A stretch of DNA of 64,000 bases from Dietzia psychralcaliphila (GTDB taxonomy: Bacteria > Actinomycetota > Actinomycetes > Mycobacteriales > Mycobacteriaceae), in assembly GCF_003096095.1 (NCBI RefSeq), contig NZ_CP015453.1, forward strand, positions 2,666,001 through 2,730,000. The letters run 5' to 3'. This document shows, piece after piece, positions 63,346-64,000 of the stretch. Each line of letters opens with the position of its first letter. Position 1 is the stretch's first letter. The translations under genes were made by a program, and so were the position numbers. The notes under the pieces are model-generated. The model worked only from the letters and a program-made list of their open reading frames with translations. It was not told the origin of the DNA and ran no database searches.

Positions 63346-64000
63346 GCGCGCGCACCGCCCTTCACTGCGGATCGGACCATCACGAGGCCGCCGTTGCGAC
63401 CCGGGATGGCTCCCTTGATGAGGAGGACGCCGGCCTCGGCATCGACCTTGTGGACCTTCAGGTTCATGGTGGTCACACGCTCGTTGCCCATGCGGCCGGC
63501 CATCTTCTTGCCCCGGAACACGCGGCCCGGGGTGGACGCGCCACCGATGGAGCCGGGCCGACGGTGCACGGCCTGGGTACCGTGCGAGGCGCCCTGACCG
63601 GAGAAGCCGTGACGCTTCATGGTGCCGGCGAAGCCCTTGCCCTTGGAGGTGCCGGTGACGTCGACGAAAGCGCCGTCCTCGAACACGTCCGCGCCGAGCT
63701 CCTGGCCCAGCTCGAAGGCTCCGGCCTGCTCCGCGTTGTCGAGCCTGATCTCCGCGAGGTGGCGACGCGGGGTCACACCCGCCTTGGAGAACTGGCCCGT
63801 GACGGGCTTGGTGACCTTGCGGGGGTCGATCGCGCCGAACGCGATCTGGACGGCGTTGTAGCCGTCGGTCTGCTCTGTACGGATCCCGGTGACTACACAC
63901 GGCCCGGCCTTGATGACGGTAACCGGGACAACCCGGTTGTTCTCGTCGAAGACCTGGGTCATGCCGAGCTTCGCGCCCAGGATTCCCTTGATCTCGGTAG
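63342..64000 (-). CDS. rplC: 50S ribosomal protein L3, N-terminus beyond the window
   Basis: The frame continues to the right edge as [21 protein letters not shown], so only the first few residues are cut off. The ATG at 63962 is the internal Met of the LGMTQ motif, not the start. The core ([23 protein letters not shown]) is canonical. Confidence 0.97.
   Translation of the reverse strand, partial: TEIKGILGAKLGMTQVFDENNRVVPVTVIKAGPCVVTGIRTEQTDGYNAVQIAFGAIDPRKVTKPVTGQFSKAGVTPRRHLAEIRLDNAEQAGAFELGQELGADVFEDGAFVDVTGTSKGKGFAGTMKRHGFSGQGASHGTQAVHRRPGSIGGASTPGRVFRGKKMAGRMGNERVTTMNLKVHKVDAEAGVLLIKGAIPGRNGGLVMVRSAVKGGARA

Overview
The window is GC-rich, densely coded DNA from a mycolic-acid actinobacterium (order Mycobacteriales). 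A complete mycofactocin cluster, a complete ESX-4-type type VII secretion locus, a thyA-dfrA pair and a mycolyltransferase-like esterase beside the ribosomal genes all point there. The ribosomal cluster lacks rpmJ and rpsN at their usual places and is split after rpsQ and after rplE. From memory this is corynebacterial-like, and my best guess is Dietzia or a close relative; the genus is inference. No rRNA, tRNA, CRISPR array, insertion sequence or phage gene was seen. No gap between genes exceeds 300 bases; the longest is about 270 bases, between rpsH and rplE.

Layout. 1-9.2 kb: a cation diffusion facilitator (runs off the left edge), the giant helicase gene lhr, cysQ, thyA-dfrA, and a small operon of a CsoR-family repressor, a DUF302 protein and a DUF1707 protein. 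9.3-12.1 kb: a mycofactocin-linked (NDMA-dependent) alcohol dehydrogenase, thioredoxin and an alpha/beta hydrolase. 12.1-20.2 kb: mftA-B-C-D, a mycofactocin-coupled SDR, mftE-F-G, with divergent mftR. 20.3-26.2 kb: a DUF4442 hotdog protein, a DrrAB-like exporter, a CitE-like lyase, a rhodanese and an aldehyde dehydrogenase. 26.4-38.4 kb: ESX-4 (two WXG100 proteins, an Rv3446c-like protein, EccC, EccD, MycP, EccB, EccE). 38.4-44.8 kb: DUF695 protein, NAD(P)-binding epimerase-like protein, CPBP protease, truA, a ClbS/DfsB-like protein, a cyclase-fold protein and a GDSL lipoprotein. 45-64 kb: the ribosomal supercluster, all on the minus strand, from rplQ back to rplC (runs off the right edge). 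A secreted lipase is inserted between infA and map, and a mycolyltransferase-like gene between rplN and rpsQ.

How the parts work together. MftA is the peptide precursor. MftB and MftC modify it, MftE cuts it, MftD oxidises it and MftF glycosylates it. MftG is thought to return mycofactocin electrons to respiration, while the alcohol dehydrogenase and SDR are the dehydrogenases that load the cofactor. The mft promoter has a perfect palindrome that exactly fills its -35/-10 spacer, an obvious MftR site. The alcohol dehydrogenase and the hydrolase share a 14-bp palindromic box of KstR type. The CsoR-family operon and trxA share another operator, ATACCC-N4-GGGTA, placed identically over the -10 box, which suggests a sulfur or redox regulon. 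Several genes look leaderless (a TANNNT box 6-8 nt before the start codon). Overlapping GTGA or ATGA stop/start junctions recur throughout.
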